A stretch of DNA of 64,000 bases, taken from the NCBI RefSeq assembly GCF_029893365.1, contig NZ_JARXUZ010000001.1:558001-622000 (forward strand), read 5' to 3'. Position 1 is the first letter of the stretch. Each line of letters begins with the position of its first letter. A program made the translations under genes and the position numbers. The notes beneath the pieces are model-generated. The model was not told where the DNA came from, made no database searches, and was given only the letters and a program-made list of their open reading frames with translations. Of this stretch, positions 17,881 to 26,679 are shown one piece after another. The DNA comes from Cryobacterium sp. CG_9.6 (GTDB taxonomy: Bacteria; Actinomycetota; Actinomycetes; Actinomycetales; Microbacteriaceae).

Positions 17881-19194
17881 ATGAAGATATCGGTCATTGG
17901 CTGCGGCTACCTGGGCGCGGTTCACGCCTCCGCCATGGCGGAACTGGGTCACGACGTGATCGGAATCGACGTTGACGCGGCCAAGATCGCGATGCTCGCT
18001 GCGGGACGCCCGCCGTTCTTCGAGCCGGGTCTTCCCGAGGTGCTCACCTCGGCGATGGCTTCCGGTCGCTTGCGTTTCAGCTCCGACATCGCCGACGCGG
18101 CCGGCGCGCGGGTGCATTTTGTTGCGGTCGGAACTCCACAGAAGCCAGGTAGCTACGCTGCAGACCTCACCTATGTTGATGCCGCCATCGAGTCGCTTCT
18201 TCCGCACCTGAATTCCGGCGACCTTGTGGTGGGCAAGAGCACGGTTCCCGTGGGGACGGCCACTCGCCTCGCGGGCGTGGTGGAGGAATCCGGTCGCGGT
18301 GCAAGCCTTGCATGGAACCCCGAATTTCTGCGCGAGGGCTTTGCGGTTCAGGACACCATCAGCCCCGACCGCCTGGTGTACGGCGTTCCGGAAGGGGAGG
18401 CCGGCACGCACGCCACCGCACTGTTGAATGAAGTGTACGCGGCGGCTCTTTCGGCCGACACGCCACTGGTCGTCACCGACTATGCCACAGCCGAACTGGT
18501 GAAGGTGGCTGCGAACGCGTTCCTGGCCACCAAGATCAGTTTCATCAATGCCATGGCCGAAATTGCCGAGGTGACCGGTGCCGATGTCACCCAGCTGGCG
18601 GATGCGATTGGCTATGACGCCCGAATCGGCCGGCGCTTTCTGAATGCCGGCGTCGGTTTCGGTGGCGGTTGCCTGCCCAAGGACATTCGAGCCTTCACGG
18701 CGCGCGCCGAGGAGCTGGGGCGCGGCGAGTCCGTGGCCTTCCTGAAAGAGATTGATGGCATCAACCTGCGCCGCCGTAAGCGCGTGATTGACCTCGCGGT
18801 GTCTGCCCTCGGGGGTTCCGCCTACAACAAGAAGGTTGCGGTGCTGGGCCTGAGCTTCAAGCCGCACTCCGATGACGTGCGCGACTCACCGGCACTCGAT
18901 GTGGCCGTGCAGTTGCGGGGCCTCGGCGCCAATGTGGTGGCCACAGACCCGCAGGCCATTGAGAATTCCCGTGCTCGGCATCCGCAACTGACGTACTCGA
19001 CCGACATTACAGAGACCCTCACCGGGGCCGATGCCGTGGTACTCGTAACCGAGTGGCCCGAGTTCAAGGGCATTGACCCGGCATGGGCGAAGACCCTCGT
19101 GCGAACGGCCACGATCATCGATGGGCGCAACACGCTCGACGCGGCGGCGTGGCGCGCTGCGGGCTGGAACTACACCTCCCTCGGTCGCCCGTAG
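17881..19194 (+). CDS. ugd: UDP-glucose 6-dehydrogenase
   Basis: A 437-residue enzyme that oxidises UDP-glucose to UDP-glucuronic acid with two NAD. The Rossmann motif is ISVIGCGYLGAVHA, the GTPQK loop and GKSTVPVGTA are typical, and the catalytic cysteine is in GVGFGGGCLPKD. The C-terminal domain has LGLSFKPHSDDVRDSP. GAGGAATAAAGC is a good ribosome site before ATG 17881. It supplies an acidic sugar for the polysaccharide. A related nucleotide-sugar dehydrogenase of a different subgroup lies at 40079-41350. Confidence 0.92.
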   Translation: MKISVIGCGYLGAVHASAMAELGHDVIGIDVDAAKIAMLAAGRPPFFEPGLPEVLTSAMASGRLRFSSDIADAAGARVHFVAVGTPQKPGSYAADLTYVDAAIESLLPHLNSGDLVVGKSTVPVGTATRLAGVVEESGRGASLAWNPEFLREGFAVQDTISPDRLVYGVPEGEAGTHATALLNEVYAAALSADTPLVVTDYATAELVKVAANAFLATKISFINAMAEIAEVTGADVTQLADAIGYDARIGRRFLNAGVGFGGGCLPKDIRAFTARAEELGRGESVAFLKEIDGINLRRRKRVIDLAVSALGGSAYNKKVAVLGLSFKPHSDDVRDSPALDVAVQLRGLGANVVATDPQAIENSRARHPQLTYSTDITETLTGADAVVLVTEWPEFKGIDPAWAKTLVRTATIIDGRNTLDAAAWRAAGWNYTSLGRP

Positions 19195-19210
19195 CCAGCG
19201 GCGCCACGTT

Positions 19211-19265
19211 CATCGGCGCCGTTTGCATCCTTCCGGCGTTCCGGAAGATGTAAACGCCGCTGATG
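19211..19265. terminator. Long imperfect hairpin after ugd
   Basis: Arms 19211-19236 and 19241-19265 pair over about 25 bases around a CGTT loop, with a perfect CTTCCGG/CCGGAAG core, one bulge, one mismatch and two wobble positions. It is far longer than a normal terminator stem and has no T-run. It separates ugd from the first DUF4012 gene. Confidence 0.65.
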
Positions 19266-19312
19266 GAACCGTGCCCGACAAAGATTCGGCGCAGCACGAG
19301 GGTAAACGGGTC

Positions 19313-19341
19313 TTGACAACGAACGCACCCGTGGCTTAAAT
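19313..19341 (+). promoter_or_regulatory. Sigma-70-type promoter for the first DUF4012 cassette
   Basis: TTGACA (19313-19318), a 17-base spacer and TTAAAT (19336-19341). Transcription would begin near 19348, about ten bases before the GTG start, so the mRNA would be nearly leaderless. Confidence 0.65.
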
Positions 19342-19358
19342 GGTCAGATGGTGCATCG

Positions 19359-21164
19359 GTGAACGAGGCGATAGAGCAGCCGGTGCGGGCTCATCGTTGG
19401 CGTATCGTGTGGTTCGTCGCGCTCGGAATGCTGCTCATTGTCGTGCTTGGTGTTACCTGGATCGGAGTGCGAGGGCTGCTCGCCCGCGATGAACTTGTTC
19501 AGGCCCAGACTCTGGCGTCCACGCTGCAAAAACAGGTGGTTGCGGGAGACGAAAACAGCGCCGCAGAGACGTTCGCCGCACTGTCTGGGCATGCGGAGGC
19601 GGCGGCGCGACTCACGAGCGACCCCGTGTGGCGGATGGGGGAATCCCTGCCGTTACTGGGTGCAAACCTCACCGCGGTTCGACAGCTCGCCGACACCGCG
19701 AGGCTGCTCAGCACCGAGGCGATCGGGCCCCTCATCGCCGTGGCCGGCACGATGAACCTTGCCGCCCTGGCCCCACAGGACGGGGCCATCACCCTGCAAC
19801 CGATCGTGGACGCACAGCCCGCGTTTGCCGCTGCAACCACCTCGGTACTGGCGGCCCACGACCAGCTGAGTCTCATTGACGGTACCCGCCTGCTGCCCCC
19901 GGTGCGTGATGCACATGATCGTTTTCAGCAATCCATCACCGGTGTGGCCGAGAGTCTGAGCACCGTGAACCGGGCCGTGCACCTCATCCCCGCTATGGCG
20001 GGCGGGCAGGCACCGCGAACGTATCTCGTGCTCTTTCAGAACCCGGCGGAGCTGCGCTCAACCGGGGGATTATCCGGGGCGCTCGCCCTCCTGCGCGCCG
20101 AGAACGGTCGTTTCACACTGGAGAGGCAGGCCGGTGCCACCGAGCTGCCGATTCTGCCCACACCCGTCTTTCCCCTTCCCGACGACACCCGCGCTCTGTA
20201 TCGCGATATCACGGGGCGCTACATCGGCAATGTGAACCTCACCCCCAATTTTGCGCTGACGGCGGAGCTGGCCCGTGCCATGTGGACGCAAAAGTTTGGT
20301 GGTGTGGTCGATGGCGTACTCTCGATTGACCCCGTGGCACTGAGCTATCTGTTGGCCGCTACCGGGCCCATCACCCTCCCCACCGGAGATGTGCTGACGG
20401 CAGACAATGCCGTGCAACTACTGCTGACCGATGTGTACACGCGTTACCCGGTGGCTCTGGACCAGGACAAATTCTTTGCTGATGCAGCAGCCGCGGTATT
20501 TGTGGCGGTATCGGGGGGCGCTTTCGACACGGTTGGCATGGTTACGGCTTTGGATCGCGCCGCAGTGGAGCGGCGTGTGCTGGTCTGGAGCGACGATGAG
20601 GCCGAGCAGAATCTGCTGGTGGAGGGTCAGCTAGCGGGGACGCTACCAGTCGATGCGGGGGATACCTCGCGTTTCGGTGTGTACTTCAACGACGCCACCG
20701 GCGCCAAAATGGGGACGTATCTGCGAGTGCGAGCCTGGGCGGCGCAGGCGAGCTGCCGAGCCGATGGCCGGCCGTCCTTTGAGGTGCAGGTAGAACTCAC
20801 GAACACGGCGCCAGCCGATGCGGCTCTGACGCTGCCCCCCAGTATTACGGGAGATGGCTCCTTCGGCGTGCCTCCTGGTCAGGTGAAGACAATTGTCTCG
20901 GTGTATGGGGTGCCTGGAATGCAACCGGTGGGAGCGAAACAGGATGGTGCTGTGGTGGGGTATCTTCCCACCATCGATTCTCCGTACCCGCCGACAGGCG
21001 TGACCTACCCGGTGAGTGCGTTGGATGTGGAGCTCGCGCCGGGTCAGAGCACCGTGGTGCAGTTTGGGTGGTTAGGTGACCAGTCGACCAGCCCCCAGAC
21101 GGCTCTGGAAACAACCCCCACGCTTGACCTTGCGATCGAAAAAGTAGTGGATTTTTCTTGTTAA
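19359..21164 (+). CDS. DUF4012 membrane-anchored extracytoplasmic protein, paralog 1
   Basis: A 601-residue protein with a single N-terminal membrane helix (about residues 18-40) and a large outside domain. The DUF4012 core contains YLVLFQNPAELRSTGGLSGA, the family signature. This is followed by NVNLTPNFALTAELARAMW, a DGVLSIDP segment and a C-terminal region with paired Cys (SC... and a final FSC). The function of DUF4012 is not established; it recurs in actinobacterial cell-envelope and polysaccharide loci. It is closely similar along its whole length to the protein at 41536-43335, and both are followed by a small LAATG protein. It probably acts at the outer face of the membrane in glycan attachment or assembly (inference). 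Confidence 0.85.
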   Translation: MNEAIEQPVRAHRWRIVWFVALGMLLIVVLGVTWIGVRGLLARDELVQAQTLASTLQKQVVAGDENSAAETFAALSGHAEAAARLTSDPVWRMGESLPLLGANLTAVRQLADTARLLSTEAIGPLIAVAGTMNLAALAPQDGAITLQPIVDAQPAFAAATTSVLAAHDQLSLIDGTRLLPPVRDAHDRFQQSITGVAESLSTVNRAVHLIPAMAGGQAPRTYLVLFQNPAELRSTGGLSGALALLRAENGRFTLERQAGATELPILPTPVFPLPDDTRALYRDITGRYIGNVNLTPNFALTAELARAMWTQKFGGVVDGVLSIDPVALSYLLAATGPITLPTGDVLTADNAVQLLLTDVYTRYPVALDQDKFFADAAAAVFVAVSGGAFDTVGMVTALDRAAVERRVLVWSDDEAEQNLLVEGQLAGTLPVDAGDTSRFGVYFNDATGAKMGTYLRVRAWAAQASCRADGRPSFEVQVELTNTAPADAALTLPPSITGDGSFGVPPGQVKTIVSVYGVPGMQPVGAKQDGAVVGYLPTIDSPYPPTGVTYPVSALDVELAPGQSTVVQFGWLGDQSTSPQTALETTPTLDLAIEKVVDFSC

Positions 21165-21243
21165 TCTGCCTATTATATGAGTGCTTCTCACTTACAGACC
21201 CCGTTTGGGGGAGGGTCCACCCACACATAGGGAGTGTCACATC

Positions 21244-21792
21244 ATGCTTAAAAAGATCTTTGCGGTCCTCGTACTCGCACTCATTGCCATATTTTCAGTT
21301 CCCGCGATCGCTTCTGCCGTGGGCTATGTTCCTTCATGCAGCGCTTCCGTCACAGGATCCGCAATCCCGGGCGGGACAGTCACTGTTTCGTTCTGTGATG
21401 GGTCTTTCACTCCGGGCGAGAATGTCTCGTGGGCGAGCACCGGCGTGGGTGACACATCACTTGCCGTAGTCAAAGCTGCAACGGTAACTATCGTGAAGCC
21501 AGCAACGGCGGGCGGTGCCTCGAGCGTTGACGCGACACTCCCTTCGAACGCGTCCGGGGTCTACACGATCACCGCTACCGGTCTAACGTCTGGAAATGTT
21601 GGCAGCGCCAACGTCGCCTTGCCAACCCCGAGTAGTGGAGCAGGCGGAGTGACATCTGACAGCGGCCTCGCCGCCACGGGTTACGCACTGCCGAGCGGGT
21701 TGCTCTGGTCGGCCGGAGGCGCTCTGCTGCTGGGAACCGCCCTTCTCGTGGTTCTGCTGATCAGTCGCCGTCGCCACGCCAACATCTCGTAG
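21244..21792 (+). CDS. Secreted LAATG sortase-type surface protein, partner of DUF4012 paralog 1
   Basis: A 182-residue protein with a signal peptide (cleavage near Ala25), a Ser/Thr/Gly/Val-rich mature domain of about 115 residues with two cysteines, the sorting motif LAATG at 142-146, a hydrophobic helix and an RRRR-type basic tail. LAxTG is the motif recognised by class E sortases of high-GC Gram-positives, so it is probably attached to peptidoglycan. The mature part resembles a single Ig-like beta domain. AGGGAG precedes ATG 21244, and the gene lies 79 bases after DUF4012. Its N-terminus aligns with the smaller partner at 43414 (Pro20, Ala25, Tyr28-Val-Pro). Confidence 0.85.
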   Translation: MLKKIFAVLVLALIAIFSVPAIASAVGYVPSCSASVTGSAIPGGTVTVSFCDGSFTPGENVSWASTGVGDTSLAVVKAATVTIVKPATAGGASSVDATLPSNASGVYTITATGLTSGNVGSANVALPTPSSGAGGVTSDSGLAATGYALPSGLLWSAGGALLLGTALLVVLLISRRRHANIS

Positions 21793-21913
21793 CCAGGTAA
21801 CACGCTTCACAAATCCCCACGACACGTTGTGATGTGACACCTGCGCGCGGCCCCGACGCGCTGATGGTGTGGGCTGGGTCTATCATGTCCACACCCAGCG
21901 ATGGAGGCGCATC

Positions 21914-23764
21914 ATGGTTCTAGGTGGCGAAACCGCACAGAGGTGGCGAAGAGACCAACAGCCGTTACCTGCGGTGGTGCGTTTCAGTTCGCAGTTCCTC
22001 CTCGACGCGCTCTGCTGGCTCCTCGCACTTTCTGCAGCGCAGGCGTTGCGCTATGAGTTTGATCTGTCCGCAATTGTGTGGATCCCGCTGCTGCTCCTGT
22101 GGTCGGTAGCGTGCGTGCTCCAGCTTCTGGTGGGACTCCTCTTCTACCTCTATCAGGGACGCCACCAATACGGAAGCTTCGCCGAAGTGCGTGCGCTGCT
22201 CGGCGTTGTGCTTTCTGTCGCGGTGCTCATTGGCCTACCTGTTGCTGCATTTGGAGCGGCGCTCCAGATTCCGCGCAGCACGGTTCTGATCGCCCTTCCG
22301 ATTGCCTTTGTTTTCATGGGCGGAGTTCGCTACGTGCGCAGACTCGTGCTCGAGCGGTCTCTCGGTCCCGGCGAGGGCGCCGTGCCGGTGCTGATCTATG
22401 GCGCCGGCTACCTCGGTGCCGAGATCATTCGCCACATGAAGACGGACCGGCGGTCCTCGTTCCGACCGATTGGGCTCATCGATGATGATCCACTCAAACG
22501 TAATGTGTGGTTCGACGGCGTTCGTGTCCTCGGTACACGGAGCTCCCTACCGGCCATTGTCGACGCGACCGGAGCCGTAACGCTCGTGGTCGCCATTGCG
22601 AAAGCGGATGCCGCACTCCTGCGTGCGATTGCCGACGTTGCGCGAGTGGCCGACCTGCGAGTGCTCGTGTTGCCGCCCTGGGAGGAGCTTCTCACGGGCC
22701 GGTCCCGCCTCAACGATCTGCGGGATATCTCGATAGAGGATCTTATCGGCCGACCGCTGCTCGATACGGATGTTGAATCTGTGGCCGGGTATCTCACCGG
22801 CAAACGCGTGCTGGTGACGGGAGCGGGTGGTTCGATCGGGGCTGAACTGTGCCGACAGATCCATCGGTATGCGCCGCGGGAACTCATCATGCTCGACCGG
22901 GATGAAACCGGGCTGCAAACCGCACAGATTTCCATTCGTGGACACGGGCTCCTCGACACGAGAGACGTGGTTCTGGCCGACATCCGTGATGTTGACGCCC
23001 TGAACGCCGTGTTTGAAGACCGCCAGCCCGAAGTGGTGTTTCATGCTGCGGCGCTCAAGCATCTGCCCATTCTTGAGCAGTACCCCGACGAGGCATGGAA
23101 AACCAATGTGCTCGGCACCCGCAATGTGTTGGAGGCCGCCCGCGCCGTGAACGTGTCGGTGTTCGTGAACATCTCCACGGATAAAGCGGCACGACCCACG
23201 AGCGTACTCGGCCATTCCAAGCGCCTGGCTGAACGCCTCACCGCCTCGATGGCCGAGCAAACCGGATGCCGGTATTTGTCCGTGCGTTTTGGAAACGTGA
23301 TCGGCAGTCGAGGTTCGATGCTGCCCACATTTACGGCCCTGATCGAGGCGGGCGGCCCGCTCACCATCACGGACCCCGAGGCCACTCGTTTCTTCATGAC
23401 CATTCCCGAAGCGTGCCAGCTCGTGGTGCAGGCCGGTGGAATCGGACGCCCAGCGGAGGTGCTCATTCTCGATATGGGAGAACAGGTGAAGATCCTGGAT
23501 GTGGCCCGGCGCATGATCGATATGTCTGGGCAGCACGTGGAGATCGTGTTCACCGGACTTCGACGCGGCGAGAAACTGCACGAGGATCTCCGGGGTGAAG
23601 GGGAGAGTGACGAACGGCCGCTGCACCCCAAAATCTCGCATGCGACGATCACGCCACTATCACCGGCGCGGCTCGACAAGGCTGAGTGGGATACCCGCTG
23701 GCTGGGTTATCAGCACATCGGTCGCTCGGCGACGGGCGAGGGCGAAAGCGAGATAAACACATGA
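21914..23764 (+). CDS. Membrane-anchored UDP-GlcNAc 4,6-dehydratase, PglF/CapD-like
   Basis: A 616-residue protein. Four to five N-terminal membrane helices (about 25-150) precede a first nucleotide-binding segment (VLIYGAGYLGAEI) and a catalytic short-chain dehydrogenase domain starting VLVTGAGGSIGAELC. The active-site region is NISTDKAARPTSVLGHSK, as in PglF, CapD and WbpM, where the usual catalytic Tyr is absent. The enzyme makes UDP-2-acetamido-2,6-dideoxy-4-keto-glucose. The following aminotransferase and acetyltransferase point to UDP-diacetylbacillosamine as end product. ATG 21914 has GGAGGCGC before it; an in-frame codon at 21869 does not. Confidence 0.9.
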   Translation: MVLGGETAQRWRRDQQPLPAVVRFSSQFLLDALCWLLALSAAQALRYEFDLSAIVWIPLLLLWSVACVLQLLVGLLFYLYQGRHQYGSFAEVRALLGVVLSVAVLIGLPVAAFGAALQIPRSTVLIALPIAFVFMGGVRYVRRLVLERSLGPGEGAVPVLIYGAGYLGAEIIRHMKTDRRSSFRPIGLIDDDPLKRNVWFDGVRVLGTRSSLPAIVDATGAVTLVVAIAKADAALLRAIADVARVADLRVLVLPPWEELLTGRSRLNDLRDISIEDLIGRPLLDTDVESVAGYLTGKRVLVTGAGGSIGAELCRQIHRYAPRELIMLDRDETGLQTAQISIRGHGLLDTRDVVLADIRDVDALNAVFEDRQPEVVFHAAALKHLPILEQYPDEAWKTNVLGTRNVLEAARAVNVSVFVNISTDKAARPTSVLGHSKRLAERLTASMAEQTGCRYLSVRFGNVIGSRGSMLPTFTALIEAGGPLTITDPEATRFFMTIPEACQLVVQAGGIGRPAEVLILDMGEQVKILDVARRMIDMSGQHVEIVFTGLRRGEKLHEDLRGEGESDERPLHPKISHATITPLSPARLDKAEWDTRWLGYQHIGRSATGEGESEINT

Positions 23765-24897
23765 ACGAGCGCATTCTTCTGTCGGCTCCCGATGTGGGCG
23801 AGAGGGAGGAAGCCTATGTGGTTGCGGCGATGCGCTCCGGCTGGATCGCACCGCTCGGCCCCGACGTGGACCTGTTCGAGCAGGAGATGGCCGCTCGGGT
23901 GGGCGTGGCCCATGGTGTGGCCCTGAGTTCGGGGACAGCCGCCCTCCACCTGGGACTGCTCGGTCTCGGAGCCGGGCCGGGCACCGTGGTGGTGACCGCC
24001 ACCATGACCTTCGTGGCCACGGCCAACGCCATCGTCTACACCGGTGCCGAACCGTATTTCGTGGACAGCGACGCATACACCGGTAATGTGCACCCCGGCC
24101 TGCTGCGGGAAGCGCTGCATCGGCTCACGGCCTCCGGTGAGCGGGTGGCCGCGATCGTACCGGTGGACCTGCTGGGGAAAGCCGCGGACTACAAAGAGAT
24201 TGACCGGGTTGCCGCCGAGTACGGCGTGCCGGTCCTCGCGGACGCGGCGGAGTCGCTGGGGGCGCACTACCGCGGGCGGGCCGTCGGATCGCTTGCCGCG
24301 GCATCCGTGGTGTCATTCAACGGCAACAAGATTATGACCACCTCCGGTGGCGGGATGCTCCTCACCGATGATGCCCGGCTCGCCGAGCACAGCCGTTCGC
24401 TGTCGACGCAGGCCCGGTTGCCGGTTACCCACTACGAACACGCCGAGGTGGGATATAACTACCGCATGAGCAACATACTGGCGGCGCTCGGCCGGGGCCA
24501 ACTGACCCGGTTCGACGGCATGCTCGCCCGGCGACGCCGCATTCGCGAGACCTACCGGAGCTTGTTCGCTGGTGTGCCCGGCGTGACGATCTTTGGCGGC
24601 GAGAACGACGCCGAGGACAACTGCTGGCTCACAGCGGTGCTGGTGGACGCCGACACGGCCGGGTGGTCGGCCGCGGATCTGGGGGCGTCGCTGCGCGCGG
24701 TGAACATTGAGACTCGGCCACTCTGGAAGCCCATGCACCTGCAGCCGGTGTACGCCGGTGCCCGCAGCACACTGAACGGCCAGGCACAGCGCTTGTTTGA
24801 GACCGGGGTGAGCCTGCCGAGCGGCTCCGCGCTGCGGGGTACCGACGTCGATCGTGTCGCTGCCGCCCTGCAGGACTTCGTCACCGTGTACTCATGA
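23761..24897 (+). CDS. DegT/DnrJ/EryC1 aminotransferase, PglE-like
   Basis: A 378-residue PLP enzyme overlapping the dehydratase gene by ATGA. The N-terminal ALSSGTAALHLGLLGLG, the TFVATANAI stretch and the PLP lysine in NGNKIMTTSGGG (Lys190) fit sugar 4-aminotransferases. VGYNYRMSNILAALG is the usual substrate-side motif. It should convert the 4-keto sugar from the upstream enzyme to UDP-4-amino-4,6-dideoxy-GlcNAc using glutamate. Its position directly between a PglF-like and a PglD-like protein strongly supports this. The exact sugar cannot be proved from sequence. Confidence 0.9.
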   Translation: MNERILLSAPDVGEREEAYVVAAMRSGWIAPLGPDVDLFEQEMAARVGVAHGVALSSGTAALHLGLLGLGAGPGTVVVTATMTFVATANAIVYTGAEPYFVDSDAYTGNVHPGLLREALHRLTASGERVAAIVPVDLLGKAADYKEIDRVAAEYGVPVLADAAESLGAHYRGRAVGSLAAASVVSFNGNKIMTTSGGGMLLTDDARLAEHSRSLSTQARLPVTHYEHAEVGYNYRMSNILAALGRGQLTRFDGMLARRRRIRETYRSLFAGVPGVTIFGGENDAEDNCWLTAVLVDADTAGWSAADLGASLRAVNIETRPLWKPMHLQPVYAGARSTLNGQAQRLFETGVSLPSGSALRGTDVDRVAAALQDFVTVYS

Positions 24898-24982
24898 TGG
24901 AGATCGTGAGTGCCGTGCGCCGAGAGATGTTCCACGCCGGTCACTCGACCGGGTTACGGGCCGAACCAACAGAGGGAGCGCT

Positions 24983-25627
24983 ATGAGTACGGAGCTGATC
25001 GTGGTGGGAGCAGGAGGCTTCGGCCGGCAAACGCTTGACGTGGTGCAGGCACTCAACCGCGCTGCTGATGTGCCCATATTTGACCTTCTTGGTGTGGTCG
25101 ATTCGGGCCTGAGCGATCTTAATCGGGAGCGCCTCGAGCAGCGTGGTGAGGCCTACCTGGGCACCGTGGCCGAATGGCTGGCCTATGACTATCACGCACT
25201 GTATCTGATCGGGATCGGCGACCCGGTGGCCCGTCAGAGCCTCGACCGCCTCTTTCTTGACGCTGGAATGGCGGCGGCCACGGCCATCCATCCGCTGGCA
25301 TCGATTGGATCGCAGGCCACGATCGGCGATGGCACGGTGGTATGCGGTGGCACGCAGGTATCCACGAACGTGCGGCTCGGGCGTCACGTGCACCTCAACC
25401 CGAACGTGGCCATCGGCCACGACGCCGTGCTGCATGACTTCGTGTCAGTGAACCCGGGTGCCATCATTTCGGGTGACGTGGAGGTGGGGAACCGTGTGCT
25501 GATTGGTGCCGGAGCAGTGATTCTGCAGGGTCTTGCTGTGGGGTCTGGTGCAGTGGTGGGCGCGAGCGCGTGCGTCGTGCGGCATGTCCCCGGCGACACG
25601 GTCGTGATGGGGGTTCCGGCCCGATGA
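24983..25627 (+). CDS. Sugar O/N-acetyltransferase, PglD/NeuD-like left-handed beta-helix
   Basis: A 214-residue protein with an N-terminal Rossmann-like UDP-sugar domain (LIVVGAGGFGRQTLDVV) and a C-terminal hexapeptide-repeat beta-helix. The catalytic His region IGHDAVLHDF is intact. PglD-type enzymes acetylate UDP-4-amino-sugar with acetyl-CoA to give UDP-diacetylbacillosamine. AGAGGGAGCGCT precedes ATG 24983; a longer open frame upstream has no support. Its stop overlaps the start of the CapE-like gene by ATGA, tying both sugar pathways into one transcript. Confidence 0.9.
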   Translation: MSTELIVVGAGGFGRQTLDVVQALNRAADVPIFDLLGVVDSGLSDLNRERLEQRGEAYLGTVAEWLAYDYHALYLIGIGDPVARQSLDRLFLDAGMAAATAIHPLASIGSQATIGDGTVVCGGTQVSTNVRLGRHVHLNPNVAIGHDAVLHDFVSVNPGAIISGDVEVGNRVLIGAGAVILQGLAVGSGAVVGASACVVRHVPGDTVVMGVPAR

Positions 25628-26679
25628 CCGACAGTTACGCGGGCAAACGCGTGTTGATTACCGGTGGAACCGGGTCTTTCGGGCACACGGTCACGAGCAA
25701 GCTGCTGCAGCGTGACGTAGCTGAGGTTCGCGTGCTGAGCCGGGATGAAGCGAAGCAAGACCTGATGCGGAACGAGATCGCGGACACCCGAGTGCGCTAC
25801 TACCTGGGCGACGTGCGCGATTTCGGCAGTGTGGAGCGCGCCACGACCGACGTGGATTTTGTGTTTCACGCCGCAGCGCTCAAACAGGTGCCGTCGTGTG
25901 AATTCTTCCCGATGGAGGCCGTGCGCACGAATATTGTGGGCAGCGAGAACGTGGTGCGTGCCGCCGAGGTGTGCGGGGTGCGCTCGCTCGTGTGCCTCAG
26001 CACCGACAAGGCCGTCTACCCGGTAAACGCCATGGGCATGAGCAAGGCGATCATGGAAAAGGTGGCACGATCGCACGGTCTCAACAACCCCAACGCCGGA
26101 ACAGTGGTGTCGTGTGTTCGGTATGGCAACGTGATGTACTCCCGTGGATCGGTAATTCCGCTGTTCATTCGGCAGTTACGCGAGGGACACAACCTCACGG
26201 TGACCAACCCCAATATGACGCGGTTCATGATGTCGCTCGCCGACTCGGTGGAGCTCGTGGAATTCGCGTTCCACAACGCACGTCAGGGAGACCTGTTCAT
26301 TCGGAAGGCCCGGGCCTGCACGGTTGGTGACTTGGCCCAGGCCACCATCAACATTTTCCATTCGCACGCCCGGGTTGACGTCATTGGAACCCGTCATGCC
26401 GAGAAAGTGTCGGAGGCGCTCGCAAGCCGGGAAGAGCTCGCGCGAGCCGAGGACATGGGCGATTACTTTCGTATTCGGGCAGATAATCGTGATCTGAACT
26501 ACGGCATCTACGTGGAGGAGGGTAACCCCGCCCAGACGCAGTACGACGACTACGACTCGCATACGGTGGAGCGGATGTCGGTGCGCGAGGTGGAGAGGCT
26601 GCTGTTGACCCTGCCCGAAGTACGGGGGGACCTTCGGGCGGCGGGTCTGCCCGTGGAGCGCGGTGAATACCGTGAGTGA
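25624..26679 (+). CDS. UDP-GlcNAc 4,6-dehydratase/5-epimerase, CapE-like
   Basis: A 351-residue soluble short-chain dehydrogenase. The cofactor motif VLITGGTGSFGHTV, the HAAALKQVPSCEFFP segment and the STDKAVYPVNAMGMSK active region match CapE/FnlA-type enzymes, which dehydrate and invert UDP-GlcNAc in the first step to UDP-N-acetyl-L-fucosamine. The two following genes are the expected CapF and CapG partners. It overlaps its neighbours on both sides (4 and 17 bases). Confidence 0.9.
   Translation: MTDSYAGKRVLITGGTGSFGHTVTSKLLQRDVAEVRVLSRDEAKQDLMRNEIADTRVRYYLGDVRDFGSVERATTDVDFVFHAAALKQVPSCEFFPMEAVRTNIVGSENVVRAAEVCGVRSLVCLSTDKAVYPVNAMGMSKAIMEKVARSHGLNNPNAGTVVSCVRYGNVMYSRGSVIPLFIRQLREGHNLTVTNPNMTRFMMSLADSVELVEFAFHNARQGDLFIRKARACTVGDLAQATINIFHSHARVDVIGTRHAEKVSEALASREELARAEDMGDYFRIRADNRDLNYGIYVEEGNPAQTQYDDYDSHTVERMSVREVERLLLTLPEVRGDLRAAGLPVERGEYRE

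Noticed and set aside
22547..23641. A 364-residue minus-strand frame opposite the PglF-like gene
   Set aside because: No motifs, His/Arg-rich composition, complete overlap with a clear enzyme gene.
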